Of a stretch of DNA of 64,000 nt, positions 22,012-34,055 are shown piece by piece. Source of the stretch: Jacaranda mimosifolia (lineage: Eukaryota > Streptophyta > Magnoliopsida > Lamiales > Bignoniaceae); the NCBI GenBank assembly GCA_018894105.1, contig CM032126.1:11869001-11933000 (forward strand), written 5' to 3'. Under the pieces are notes generated by a model. That model was not told where the DNA came from. It saw only the letters and a list, made by a program, of their open reading frames with translations, and made no database searches. Every line of letters starts with the position of its first letter. The stretch's first letter is position 1. The position numbers were made by a program, and so were the translations under genes.

Positions 22012-22179
22012 TTACTCCCGCTTTTTCCAAGTGGTTTAGTTCACTGCTTCGAATAATAAGGATAAAGTAGTGGACTTAAGGTACTTTGGGAAGTAAATAT
22101 AAATCAAGCTTCAAGTATAAGCCATGAATCAATCCCCCGCCATTTGATTTAATTGTGAGATGAAATTCAATCTTCCCAT

Positions 22180-24815
22180 ATGCCTTTCAGATGTGCCGAT
22201 GTCACCACCTATACATTCTTCACGTTGGACTCAAAACCTATTTCCATTCCTCCCTCTTTACTTTCCTTAAATTACCTTCAGCGAGATTTGGAGAAAGTAT
22301 TGGGATCCCAAGACCCACAAGCCAACAACATTTTCTCTAGGTCAGCCTCTTGTCCTCCTCTCTTTATTTTTGTTTCTTGTCATTTATTTAAAGTTTTAGT
22401 TCACCTATTACTATCTCCCACAGCCATAGCTGATGTAGGTCCAGCGAGTGCAGTTTTTCTTTGTCTAGCTCCACAAACGTCACGTCCTTCCACCATTTAT
22501 CATCTTACAATCCTCTTAACCCCCAAATAATCCCCTAATAGTTTAAATAAGCATGATTCAGGCTACTCGCCCGATCTCGAGCTGAACTTGTCTGTAGATC
22601 CTGAAATCTAAGAGTATGTTACTGTTACTTCACCTTAGCTTACTATAATCCCTAATGTAGTTGTTGTCACCACTTCTGAAATAAGGGCTAGATTTTTTAT
22701 TCCACCTGATTATGAGATAATTATCCCAAAAAATTTGATTGAATGCATCTTTCTTCCAATGGGTATCATACCTCCCATCTCTAAATGCTAGAAGGTGGTT
22801 TAGGTTTCTCGTAGCCAAGCTGATTGAGAATATATTAATTTAGCTTGATATTTGCCCTACCTAATGAGCCCCAAAAGTAATAAGGCACATAATATGTTTT
22901 TACACTATAATGACTCATTTTAGGGTTGATCCTTCCTTTGAACACTTTTGGGCTCTCTATTCCATAACCTTTGCAACAAGAATGAGGATTTTATTATATT
23001 ACTGCTTGACCCATGTGTAAGTTTCTCACCAATATTTCCACTTCTCTTAGTCCTTGGAAGGAACATGTCTTTTTTATTTGGGCTCCTGTTGACCATCTTT
23101 TACGAGTTCATTCCAAGTGGAGACATAATAAACTTAAACCCTCGGGCTTAAGCGAGGTTACTTGGGATGAAAATTTTGTTGATCTCTTCATTGACCGTTT
23201 ATATAAGGCTAGTGAGTTGCCTTCCAAGGAGGTGCTTAAGATAATAGGTCGTACTAGTCCGACCAACATCCTAGTTGAACAAACTCTCCAAGATAGTAAG
23301 TTTCACCTTCTTCTTAGTTCACTTAATTTTCATTTACATAAGTATTATCTTATTTTTCCCATGCCACATGTTTTGTTGATTCAGTTATTTGTTGCTTGTT
23401 TTTGCCTTTCTTCTTTTTTGTAGTTATGTCAAACTGGGACATACGGGTGGTGAACAAAATGAAGGCTTAGCGGATGGATTTGTTAGCTAAGGTGCAATCT
23501 TTTGGGCTCTTGCCAATTCTTCCTTCACCTACGAGGACTTTAGCTCCTGGTCTGGCTTTGAAATCTGTGCAATCAATTTTCACGAATGTCTCTATTCCAT
23601 CCCCTGAGGCTCCTAGCAAGTAAGGTGAGCGATGCTCTTAGTTCAGACCCCTTTGCTTCCTCCAAAGAGACCAAAAAACAAAAGAAGGGTCTTCGAAGAG
23701 TAAGAAGAGAAAGCATAGCTCAAAATAAAAATCACATAAATAGCCTAATTGCTCTTTATTTGGAAAGGTTTCTAAGGATAAGGGTAAGGGTTCCAGTGGG
23801 AGCCCAGCCTAGAAGCGGCCACAAGTGGATAAAGCCAAGTCTAGCCTCCCTTTAGGAAATCAAAAGTTTGGCCCATAGAGAGGCAGTTCTAGTTGAGGCT
23901 CGTAAGTGCTACAAGACCAATAATATCAACTTCCCAAAGGATTTTTCTCAGCCTATCCTGATTCTTGAATGGAAAATTACAAACCATAGCTTAATTCTTT
24001 GGTCGCGCCTAGGGGACGCCTCCTTTGAACTTTATAAAAGTTGCTTATTAACTCAAGATCAGGTAATGTTAGCACCTATTAATTTTGCCAAGCTGGAGGA
24101 AAATAGAGCCCATGCCTTGATGCAGGTGTGCGCATACATGTTAGTTTCTTATAGTTGTATGTCTATATTGCAAGGGCTCATGTTTTCTTGCTTCTCTTTT
24201 TTGCAAGGTGTCACTTATTTCCACCAAATTACCTTATAATGTTCTTACTGAACGCACCATTTTATGCTATGCGAGAGGGAACTTATGGAATTGAAAAAGG
24301 CCAACAAAGAGCTCGAGGATAACTTGAAATCTACTCAAGCTTCTATTGATAGCGAGCTTTCTTCCCATGGGGAAGAACTTGACTACTGAGATCACCAAAT
24401 TATGGAGATCGAATAATAGGTCACCAAGATAAAGGATTTGATGGAGAATGAAAAGAAGGTTGCGTATGATATGGGGTGCTCTCAAGATAGTGAGGTTTTT
24501 GAGAAGTCGACCGAATATTAGGAAATGATTAAGAAACTTTGCTTGGAGAGAGCCAAAGCCTTTATAAGGTCTCAGACCTTTGGGTCGTTGGTTGAGGAGA
24601 AAACTGCAGAAGATGGTTTCATGGGCTTCATGGAGTGTCAAGCTCAGCTATCCAAGTTAGGCGAGATAGTCGAGGGTTTTGATTTGAGCTTGCTAGACCC
24701 TTTTAAAAATATAGAGCTTCAAGAGTACCCATCTCCCGATCCCCCTTTGAAGAACTATATTGAGGATGAATTTGCATGCCTCGCTGCCAAAGGAACTGGT
24801 GGTAAGATGCTGTAA
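22180..24815 (+). pseudogene. Tat-2 antisense ORF (Transposase_28 / 'putative gypsy type transposon' family)
   Basis: A gene of about 2.6 kb on the strand opposite to gag-pol, between integrase and the 3' LTR. The N-terminal domain contains IPPDYEIIIP (22,699-22,728), a hallmark of the plant 'putative gypsy type transposon' family. Frameshifted parts follow at about 23,030-23,290 (FFIWAPVDHL by family alignment, then WDENFVDLFIDRLYKASELP). Next come a basic linker (23,680-23,860) and a Glu/Lys-rich probable coiled coil (23,880-24,480). A C-terminal segment FMECQAQLSKLGEIVEGFDL runs to TAA at 24,813-24,815. Several stops show it is no longer translated whole; some breaks could be introns. Antisense extra ORFs at this position are known in Tat elements; their function is not settled. 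Confidence 0.7.
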
Positions 24816-25679
24816 GAACTGATGGAGTCATGACAGTAGAGTGAGCCACTACACCGTGATATTTTTACCTTTTATGTATGGTCAAGTAGTCTTAGAGGCC
24901 TTATGTTGCTGATGTAATATGTAGTTTATGTCTTACATTTTGGATATGACCTAGGTTCCAAGTCTCATGTTTTGTATGTCCTTCCTTTTGAATGCTCATT
25001 TAAGGTCTTTGGCTATATTTTTATTTTATGGTTTTGTGCCTTGAACACATTTCGGTTAATGTGAATTTTGGTTTGGCGACATATACATCATGGTGCATTT
25101 TATCACTATGGTTTCTATGTCTTTAATCTCAGTAACTTGTTGGAAGGTTGTTTGACATAGAGGTGGTTATAGATCTATAAGGTCTTTAGAATGCACAAAA
25201 GAGAGTTAGCATGAGATCTCTTTGGGTTCATGAGCCTAGGTTCTTTTAAGAGTTTAAGAGCCGAAAGAAAGTGGGCTCTTATTCAGTAGAACAAAAATTA
25301 CAAGGGCCAGGTTCTTTTGGGATCTTTCTTGTGGACTGGGATTAAGCACTTGGGTGGTACCGCTCGAGTGCCGAGCTTTTGTGGGACTACTACTAGTGTA
25401 GGTGTTGGGCTCATGAAAGATCCCTTTGGTAGCACTAAATTGAGTTCTTACAGAATCCCCAAAGGTACATAAGCTAAGTTTTCATGAGATCCCATGACCT
25501 CACAGCATCAACTTGGCACAAGACTTCCTTAGGTCGTAGCTTAGTGTAGTTAAGATATTCTTGAATGATATATCATCTGGCTCTTTTTTATCCCTTCCAA
25601 AAACATCTCCAAAAATGTGCTTGGATATTTTTATTTTCCATCCTAGATAAGTGATAGATATCTTTCACAACTTGTAGGC

Positions 25680-25910
25680 TAAACTGGTGAATTGAGAAAT
25701 CTTTCTCAGATAATCTTAATTAATATTTTTCTCAGATTATCTTGATTAATATCTATCTTTCTCAAATAATCTTGAACCTTTTGTCATTATCAGATAAAAT
25801 TGATTTTTTTTATCTTTCTCAAATAAAATTGTTAGTAGATAAAATTGATTTTTATCTTTTATAGATAAAATTGATAGTTATCTTTCTCATAGAGGATTGA
25901 CATCTTCTTC
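25680..25910. repeat. Tat-2 degenerate tandem repeats
   Basis: Irregular repeats of GATAAAATTGAT and ATCTTTCTCA phrases, about 30-50 bp apart, in the spacer between the antisense gene and the integrase end. It sits where Tat-1 has its 62-bp array, but the sequence is unrelated. Confidence 0.6.
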
Positions 25911-26529
25911 GGATAGGGTTGACACATATATCTATCACATATAATTAACTGTCTTAGAATATGATGAGATGACCCTGAAGTATTGAAAATTACGTTTTTT
26001 TCATATGGCTTGAAATGGGTTCTTATTTTGACAGTTAGCATTTTCATGTGGGATTTTCAGCAAGGATCCTTTCCAACCCCGAATTCTTTTTTAGTTATTT
26101 TTTTTCTTAAAAAGGAGGATTGTCCCTAAACTTATATGAGTACCCTCTACGACCTTGAAACCACCCCCTATCTAGGGCTAGTATTAGTGCAACTGAGGTT
26201 GCTTCAACTGGCATTGCCCTCGCTAGGATCATAGGCATGTGCGACTGAGCTCGACGAATATAAGCTTTTCCAATTTTTAGTTAAGAACTTTTCCAATTCG
26301 TATGCAATCTTTTCCACCTTAGGATCTTTCACAAATTGTACGAGATCTCTCTGTTCATTATAAGCTTTGAAACATCTTGTAATAGAAGAAGAAACAAATA
26401 GATACTAAACGGGAATTAAATTGATTTTATAATTAAGAAAATATCCAAAAGCTATTAATCATGCGTAAAGCAAAGGTTATACACTAGAAATTACAAAATT
26501 AGATCAAACATAAAAAAATTTTAGATTCT

Positions 26530-27700
26530 GTATATTCCATGACCCTAGTAACTCATTTCCCTCAGATTTCTTCGACCTGTATAGATTCTACTTGGCTACC
26601 TTTGCAACCTAGTAAGGTCCTTCCCAATTGAGATCCAGCTTGCCGATATGCTTTGAGACTTCGATCTTCTTAATGACTTAATATCTAATATGGAAGTTCT
26701 TGGGTCGAACCCTTTTGTTGTAACACCTTACCTTAGTATCGAATATGCGCAATCTCTTTTTTCCTCGATTACCTCCAACTCGAACCTATGCACGTCGTCA
26801 TTAGCCTCCAAATTACAATCTAGGACCTTACTGACCTCTGCTAGAATTATGGCCTCTACACTATATACCAAGCAAAATGGGGTGTCGCCGGTAGTTGATC
26901 TTAAGGTCGTCTGATATGCCCACAAGACCCTAGGAAGTTCATCAGCATAATGCCTTTTTGCATTAGTTAAACAGGTCTTGAGGCTCTTTAAGATCTCCCA
27001 ACTGATTACGTTTGTTTGACCATTAGCCTATGGGTTCCTAACAAATATGAAATGCTAGTTAATCTTCAGCTCTTGGCACCAACTCATTATTTTCTTTTCC
27101 TGAAATTGAGTGTCATTGTCCAAAGTAAGAACTCTTGGTATCCTAGGTTCCTCCAAAGGAAGTTCATAACTATATTTTCTATGATCCTGGCCAATGTCTC
27201 TACCTCTACCTATTTACTGAAATACTCTATAGAAACTATAACATATTTTTTCTGACGTCTAGAAGGTAAAAAGGTCCAAATATGTCATAGTAATAGGTTT
27301 CACTGAGACAGCTTGCTGATAGAGGACGTTAGCATGAAATCGGCGTTTCTCACACTTCTTGACAAAATCAACAGCATTATGGTTTAAAGTAGGCTAGAAA
27401 TAGCTTTGCCAGAGGATCTTAAGGGCGAAGGACCTCCCACCAGAATGATTTTTGTGATTACCCTCGTGTAATTCGTGCATAACATACTAAGCTTTTTCGG
27501 GCCCCAAGCACTTTAATAAGGCTTCGTCCACAGTCTTTTTGTATAATTCTTCCTCAATCATGGTGAACTGATTTGCTCATACCATTATCTTTTTAGCTTC
27601 TTTTGGGTCTTCCTGCAATGCTCCATTAGTCAAGTATCCAATTAAATTATCCTTCCAAGTCCTTTCCACTCATGTCTACAAGATCACTCTTTTTCAGAGG
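26530..27700 (-). pseudogene. Tat-2 integrase region
   Basis: Degenerate integrase on the minus strand. The clearest part, 26,728-26,925, contains the WAYQTTLRSTTGDTPF core C-terminal motif and YSVEAII. The zinc-binding region at about 27,350-27,480 retains CEKR-like and LAL-type phrases in broken frames. The remainder is interrupted by stops. Confidence 0.7.
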
Positions 27701-28240
27701 TCGCGTCCTCCAGCTCATAATGTTCTGCTACTAACAAGGTAATCATAGCACTTTAGGTTCCTTTGATCATGCTACCAAATTTAGCTAAGGCATAAGCTCT
27801 TTTATTTTCTTCTCTTGGAATCTGCTGCACCTGGCAAGATACAAACTTGGACATGATCTCTTTCATTTTTCTTAAGTACACCATAGATCTTTCCCTCGTC
27901 TCAAATACCCCTTCAATCTGGAGAGCTACTAGCTACGAAGCTATATACATATTTAGTTTTTTTTATATTCATTCGCAATGCTGCCTTCAACCTGATTATC
28001 ATTACTTTGTGTCCATCCTCACTATTCATCACTCCAAAAGCTATTTTTACCGCGAACTCAAGCTCCACTGACCCGTGTCCTAGAGAAAAGATCTCAACAC
28101 CATCATGCTGAGAAGTGGTTGATCCATCCACATGCATCATCCACATTTTATTGAGCTTTTCTAGGCCTTGGTTAGTCATTTCAACTACAAAATTAGCTAA
28201 AAGTTGGGCTTTTATGGAGGTGCTTCTTTAATATATCAAG
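27700..28240 (-). pseudogene. Tat-2 archaeal-type RNase H domain
   Basis: 27,913-28,179 contains WMMHVDGSTTSQ (first catalytic Asp) and FGVMNSEDGHK, where the family has NNEAEYE. The catalytic Glu region is therefore altered, unlike in Tat-1. The rest continues with stops towards 27,700. Confidence 0.7.
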
Positions 28241-28249
28241 TCAAACTCC

Positions 28250-29480
28250 CCCAATTCTATGGCCCACTTAACCAACCTTCTTGAGGCATCTAGCTTGGGA
28301 AGAACCTATTTCAAAGGAAGATTGGCTGCCACATTAATTTTATGTACCTGAAAGTAAGGCCTTAGTTTCCTAGCTATCACTACAAGAGCCAAAGCCAATT
28401 TATCGATCTCCAAGTATCTGCATTTAGCTCTTTACAACACTTTACTCATATAGTACACTGATTTGTAGACCATGTTTCTTTCCCTGACTAGCACAGAACT
28501 TACAGCATGTTTCTTCGTCACCAAATACAAGTATAAAGGATCTCCTTGGATTAGTTTCACCAACAAGGGAGGTGAAACCAAGTACTTTTTCAATTCCTGT
28601 AAAGTTTTCTCACATTGATCATCATGTTGGAAGCTCTTCATATTTCTCAAGATCCTAAAGGATGGCAGGCTCCAATATTTTAATCTCTATTTGTTTCGAT
28701 GATGCAATGCTTCATGTCAGTTTCTCTACATCCTTATTGTTCTTGGCAATGTCATACTTGTTATAGCTCTGATCTTTCTGGGTTGGCCTCTATCATCCTC
28801 TCATTAACCAAGTATCCAAGGAGCTTTCCCCCATGAACCCCAAATGTGCACTTTGTTGGGTTAAGCTTCATCCTATACTTTCTCAAGATAGTAAGTGCTT
28901 CTTCTAAATACCCCAGGTGATCCTGCTTTCTTGTTCTATTTACTAGCATGTCATTCATATAGACTTCCATGTTCACCCTAATAGATCTTTGAACATCTAG
29001 TTAACCAGCCTTTGATAGGTTGTCCCGGTATTCTTTAACCCAAAAAAGGTATGACATTATATCAAAAGATTGCTTTCTTGGTGATAAAGGTTGTTTCATC
29101 CTTATCGTTTTGGCCAAAAAGATTTAGTGGTACCCTTGGAAGACATCCATCATCCATCATGCTGATTAGAGAAAACCCGGCTGTTGAGTCCACTAACTGG
29201 TCAATTCGTGGTAAGGGATAGGGGTCTTTTGGACAAGCCTTATTCAAGTCCGAATAATCCATGAACACTTTCCATTTTTCCTCCGACTTAGGCACTACCA
29301 CCATATTAGATAACCTTTATATGAATGGAATCTCAACAACACATCCTATTTCCAAGAGCTCGTTGACCTTCTCTTTTATGATCTGATTTCTCTCTACCCC
29401 GTGATATCTCTTCCTCTGTTGAATAGGCTTTATCTGCGAATCCATATTGAGCCTATGCACGATGACTTTTAGGCCAATCC
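28250..29480 (-). pseudogene. Tat-2 reverse transcriptase / RNase H
   Basis: RT landmarks on the minus strand: FMDYSDLNKACPKDPYPLPR (29,062-29,304), then YMND in the catalytic box (near 28,950), where YVDD is required, so a catalytic Asp has become Asn. GGKLLGYLVNER and an RNase H segment with VYYMSKVL (28,432-28,650) follow. The RT cannot have been active after that change. Confidence 0.8.
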
Positions 29481-29799
29481 CCTCAAAGCCAGAAGCTTTC
29501 CATGCAAAACATTCATATTATTTCTTCAAAATTCAATGGTAAGGAGCTCAAGCTCGGGTGTCATTTGAGTTCCTATTATGGTAACTTTTCTAGGTTCCCT
29601 GGCACTAACTCAATCTATTTGAATTTTGTTGCTAGTTATATCCTAGAATCCTCTACTCGCCTCTCTTTGTTTTCAGCTGGTGAGCTCAATTCTGGGATAT
29701 TCTCTATTGAAGAGATAGCTATGTTATTGATCCGAGATCCCGAGCTTTCTACTTTGAGCTTCTTTTTCAAAGATACTTAGTAACATTCTCTGGCTTCTT

Positions 29800-30216
29800 T
29801 CAGTTGTAACATACTTTCCCAATTCCTCCTTTTGTTAGGAATTTCATTTTTAGATGAAAGGTTAACATAAATGCTTGGAACTGATTAAGCCCTGGCTTTC
29901 CCAAGATCACGTTATAAGTAAAAGAAGCATCCACTACTAGGAATTTTAACACGAGCTTCCTCTGGCAGGACTCTATTACCAAATAGATCGGGAGGTCAAT
30001 GGTTCATAAAGGCACGATCTCAGCCCCATCAAATCTCATTAGTGAGGTGTACACTAGGGTGACCTTAGTGACCTCAAGCTCAATTTTCTTTAAGACCTCC
30101 AAAAGTATAATGTCCACTAAGCTGCCATTATCTAATAAAACTTTATGAACTAAATAATTAGCTATGTCCATTGCGATCACCATTGGATTATTTTGAGGTC
30201 CTACTACCCCACGCAT
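29800..30216 (-). pseudogene. Tat-2 protease region
   Basis: LLDNGSLVDIILLEVLKKIE (30,004-30,216) is the retropepsin active-site block. YNVILGKPGLNQF (29,800-29,982) is the later conserved block. Same DNGS variant as Tat-1. Confidence 0.75.
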
Positions 30217-30479
30217 CTCCCTACCATTAAAGGTGATAGTGGAGCGATCAATAATATTTAATACCGAATCATTTGTTGGGCTTAGCTGGTTCCTTAAGGC
30301 ATGCTTTTTCCTACATTATGTGAATCTTATGATGTTGGACCTCTTACTATCATATAAATGCCCCATTTCCTAGGTATATTATCTCCCACTCGATCATCAG
30401 CTATCGATTCGGCTTTTCTTTCATGACTCTGCGATCTGCTACACGACCTACTTCTTCACTTTTTTGGCTCCTTACGAGG

Positions 30480-31650
30480 TCATGATCTTTTGACCTATTT
30501 GCCTTGGCAACAAACTTCCTCAAGTAGCCTGCTTGATGAGCCTTTCAACTTTATCTTTCAATTGATGGCATTCATCTATGTCATGTCCCCGATTTTTTTA
30601 GAAGCAACAATATTTGTTAGAGTTCCTCTTTATCGGGGATGTCTCGCAATTTCCTTAGCCATTGTAGTATCTTCAATATCTTTATGGCCATCACCACATG
30701 AGACTTGGTTGTGTTTAATAGTGTATAATGATTATATCTCCTAGGTAGGAGCAATTGTAGAGACCTATGCTTAGGTTACCTTTGATCTTTTTTGGTTCTT
30801 CATAGAGCATTTCTTTCATAGCATTCACTTCCTCTTCCTGAATATAACATTGAGCCATCTCCATTAATTGCTCCATATTAGCTGAGGGTTCTCTTGCCAA
30901 AGCTAATGCTATAGGTCGCTTCTTTAGCCCATGGATTAGTATACTAGTGATGATATCAACACACATGTCATGTATCTCCAACATCTCATTATTGAACCTA
31001 TTCATGAATCCTCTTAAGGTTTCATCCTCTTTCTGGCATATAGTGAATAGGTCAGTGGCTGATCTTTTAGCGTTTCTCTTGCTAGAGAACTAATATACAA
31101 ACTTTCGTATGAGCTACTCATAAGATACCACCATCCCTGGGACCTATCCCATGAGCCATTCTTATGCTTACCTTGTGAATGTAGTTACAAATACCTTTGC
31201 ATTCATGGCATCTGATTGCCCATATAAATACATGATTTTTTCAAAAGTTGTAACATGCTCTTGAGGATCCTTAGTGCCATCATACTTAGGGAAATTCGGT
31301 AACTTGAATTGTATAGCTATATATTTTGTTAGTATTTCAGCAGAGAAGGGTAAGTACATTTTCTACAATGTCGTTGCGCCCTTCCTCTTGAGCTCATCTA
31401 TCTTTTTTCTCAACTACTCCACTTGATTGTTGATCTCATTGGCTTTCTCTCTTGGCAGCGAAGGATGAGATCCTCGATAAGTGGGATCATCTATACTTAA
31501 AGTCAGAGGGCTCCTTTCTAAGGGATCTTTCTTTCTATATACATTTGGTGGATCGGTTGCTCTCCGCGTTGTCCTGCTTCCAATCTGATGCAAGTCAGTA
31601 GTTTCCTCTCCCTTGGAGATCCCCAGCCTTTGAACTCCCACAACTAAGGT
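30480..31650 (-). pseudogene. Tat-2 gag
   Basis: 31,168-31,359 gives the N-terminal capsid block (FKLPNFPKYDGTKDPQEHV), and 30,715-31,005 gives NRFNNEMLEIHDM and a helical C-terminal stretch. The protein would have built the cytoplasmic virus-like particle. Several stops interrupt it. Confidence 0.75.
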
Positions 31651-32037
31651 GGGAGTAGATATTCTCTCCTAGAATAGTAGCTGGTTTAGTGGCAGCACTA
31701 GGGCCTTCAAGGGGGGTCTTTGGAGCATGCGGTCATGTTTTTCCTAGAACTTTTGGTTCATCTCAGATACTAGCTGCTCCAAGTTGACCCTACTCAACTG
31801 GACTACTTGCTCTGTGTTGGGTCCAAAGATGGGGCCGTCTGCCTATGTTTTGTTAATTGGTTCTGTTAGATCATGCTTGCTGGAGGTACAGGCAAAATGA
31901 GTGAGATGGATGGAGATAGAGATGAAGGTAATATGGGGATAGGTGCGTCCATAGTTTATCTAAGGGTTCCTATAATAACTAATTGTCCACTCTTGTCACC
32001 GGTGAATCAGATCGAAGTTCCCACAAATAGCAAAAAT

Positions 32038-32546
32038 TAATGCATCTCGAGATATTGTGGGCACCTCAAGTGGTAGTCTTTTCCTGAAATGATCTCGACT
32101 TATGATCTCGCTCCACATTGGTGATTCAGATCTCCAACCTGACCATAAGAGCACACGTTAGTCTCATTGAGATCACCTTCAGCTATGGCCTTCCGATGCT
32201 AAATTAGTGTATAGCTGAGAGAACAACAAGAGCTCAAGAACTGAAATAATAACTCAAGTGAAGTACGTAAAGACTGCATTTGCTATTACGGTGTCTGCGC
32301 CAAAATGTCATTTTTATATAATTTTAGATGGCGATTCCATGTTTATTGCATCTTGGGGCCATTAACACCTTGATTTTGGATCTCATGCGGGTCGCCTTAG
32401 GTTGAGACGTGCCCCAAGTAATGTGATGCATTTGCACTCATATCTTTCATAATGCAACGCGGGTTTGTTCTCATATCCAAATGCTATTTCCAGGTTTTAA
32501 GGGGAAAAAAAGGCCTTTGACTTGAATTTATTAAATATTATCATCA
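32038..32546 (-). repeat. Tat-2 5' LTR with promoter
   Basis: A 509-bp LTR pairing with 21,512-22,011. On the minus strand a TATA box TATATAAAAA sits at 32,311-32,320. The adjacent PBS position (about 32,020-32,037) is degenerate compared with the Tat-1 PBS: the CCCACA part is kept but the TGGCRCC part is lost. Confidence 0.9.
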
Positions 32547-32842
32547 ACTTTGAAGGCATCTACTTCAGTATCTCATGTTCTTTTTGGGATGATGCACGAT
32601 TTATCAAAACTTTTATCATTTACACCAAGTTGAATGAATGAAAGTACTTTTCGATCTTTTACTTTAACCTCTTTAGTTACTTTCTTTACAGCTTGGATAG
32701 CTGTGGCTAAATCTTGTAATTCTCTATATTCTTCTTCTATGACTTCCAAAATATCTTGGACACCAAGAAATACGTTTATTTAAATGCTCCAGTTTTCATA
32801 ATTATCCTTTGAGAGTTTTAGAAATGGAAAAGATCCCACCAT
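32547..32842 (-). pseudogene. Copia gag remnant, N-terminal half (split by Tat-2)
   Basis: Minus strand from an ATG at 32,842: MVGSFPFLKLSKDNYENWSI, a stop in place of Arg or Lys, then VFLGVQDILEVIEEEY and FIQLGVNDKSFDK. This is the typical start of a Ty1/copia gag (NYxxWS motif and the QDxWExVE-like block). It continues at 21,511 on the other side of Tat-2. Confidence 0.8.
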
Positions 32843-33244
32843 TACCCTATTTACTGTGACTGTTGCAACATTTTCTTACTCGTGAGCTTTGTAAAATGAA
32901 TATTTAATTTCTAAAGAGAAATAAAAATAAAGAAGAGAACACTCTTCTTTATCTCTACTCAATCGAACTTCTATCAATTTCAATAATCTCTTTCTAGTTA
33001 CAACTTAATTTTTGTTTTCCTTCTTTTGACTTACAAATGACTAAAAGATACACCTCTTATACAATTTTCAGAAATAATAGGACTCCAAAAGTGACTTACT
33101 ACAATTATCGACATACATATTTGACTATGAGTAACTATCTAAGAACTATAACTTTACTATATAGAAAATACAAATGTAATCTCTTAGGGATTAAACACAC
33201 ACATAATACATATGATCTGCTCTTTAAGAATCACGATTACTATT
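32843..33244. other. Non-coding spacer
   Basis: AT-rich; possibly the leader or LTR of the copia remnant, but no LTR partner was seen. An 83-codon frame (33,037-33,288) runs into LTR a and is not convincing. Confidence 0.4.
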
Positions 33245-34055
33245 TGGTGTATATATTCTACCTAAATAATGAATCGCCAACAAACTGAATCTCCCACCAA
33301 CTATATACTCCTACAAAATAGATTTAGTTAGGGGTGCCAAAAAGGTTTCCGGCAAAAGCTCTTCGATGCTTAAGTCAGGTCTTATTATTAGTGGAAAAGA
33401 GAATAGTTTATTGAAAATCTTTTTTTGTGTGTGTGCTTAAGTTTCATAAATAAAACTTGCCTTACTTTTATGTGATGTTGTTGTTGAAGATAAGTGTATC
33501 TTAAATTTTTATCTACAGATCCATGATTCAATCTTATCTTTGCTACTTTAAATTTTGAAGATCAAGGGTTACGCGAGCATGTGGGGTAGCATATCAGGTA
33601 TTCAGCTTAGCCTTCAAACAAGTCTGCTTGACCTTTGAAGCATACCAGCTTTGCAAGGATAGCTTTACTTCCGGCTTATCAAGCTAGCAGTCTACCATGT
33701 TAGCTTTACCTCCAGCCTGTCAAGTTAACAATCTACTATGTTAGCTTTACCTCAAGCCTGTCAGGTTAGCAGTCCACTAGGTTAGCTCTACCTCCAGCCA
33801 GCCAGGTTAGTTTACATGCCAAGGGCAAAACTGGTTTGGTAGTACCACTATTCCCCCTTCCTTTTATTGAAAAATTAAGGCGGTTACAATTTAATTTTTC
33901 AATTAAGCTGTCTTTTCAATTTCATCTCAAAGGTCTTGCTTTACTATTTCTCGCGCTCTTTAACAATCTGACAGCATAATTTAATTCTTTATCGTAACAC
34001 GTGTACGCTCATCCTTTAACCCTTATATCATTATTTCATGATTTAATATATCTTT
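33245..34055 (-). repeat. Tat-3-family LTR (copy a)
   Basis: Closely matches LTR d (38,875-39,651) over its length, including the repeated TTAGCTTTACCTCCAGCCTG phrases (about 33,690-33,800). It is interrupted at about 34,056. Its last few bases and the adjoining polypyrimidine tract (CCCTTTTCCCTCTTTC) resume at 37,035, followed by about 60 bp of internal sequence up to LTR b. It is therefore a 3' LTR of a minus-strand element whose body is gone. Confidence 0.8.

Larger units (their letters stand above)
21512..32546 (-). mobile_element. Tat-2: full-length Ty3/gypsy Tat retrotransposon with 5-bp TSD
   Basis: An 11,035-bp element with two related LTRs (21,512-22,011 and 32,038-32,546) in minus orientation and identical 5-bp target duplications ACTTT (21,507-21,511 and 32,547-32,551). 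Internal order 5' to 3' on the minus strand: degraded PBS, gag, protease, RT/RNase H, aRH, integrase, a tandem-repeat spacer, a gene on the opposite (plus) strand, a purine tract, then the 3' LTR. Coding parts have many stops and the LTRs have plainly diverged, so the insertion is old. It landed in a copia gag sequence. Confidence 0.93.

Noticed and set aside
33037..33288. 83-codon plus-strand frame
   Set aside because: Ends inside LTR a and has no recognisable domain.
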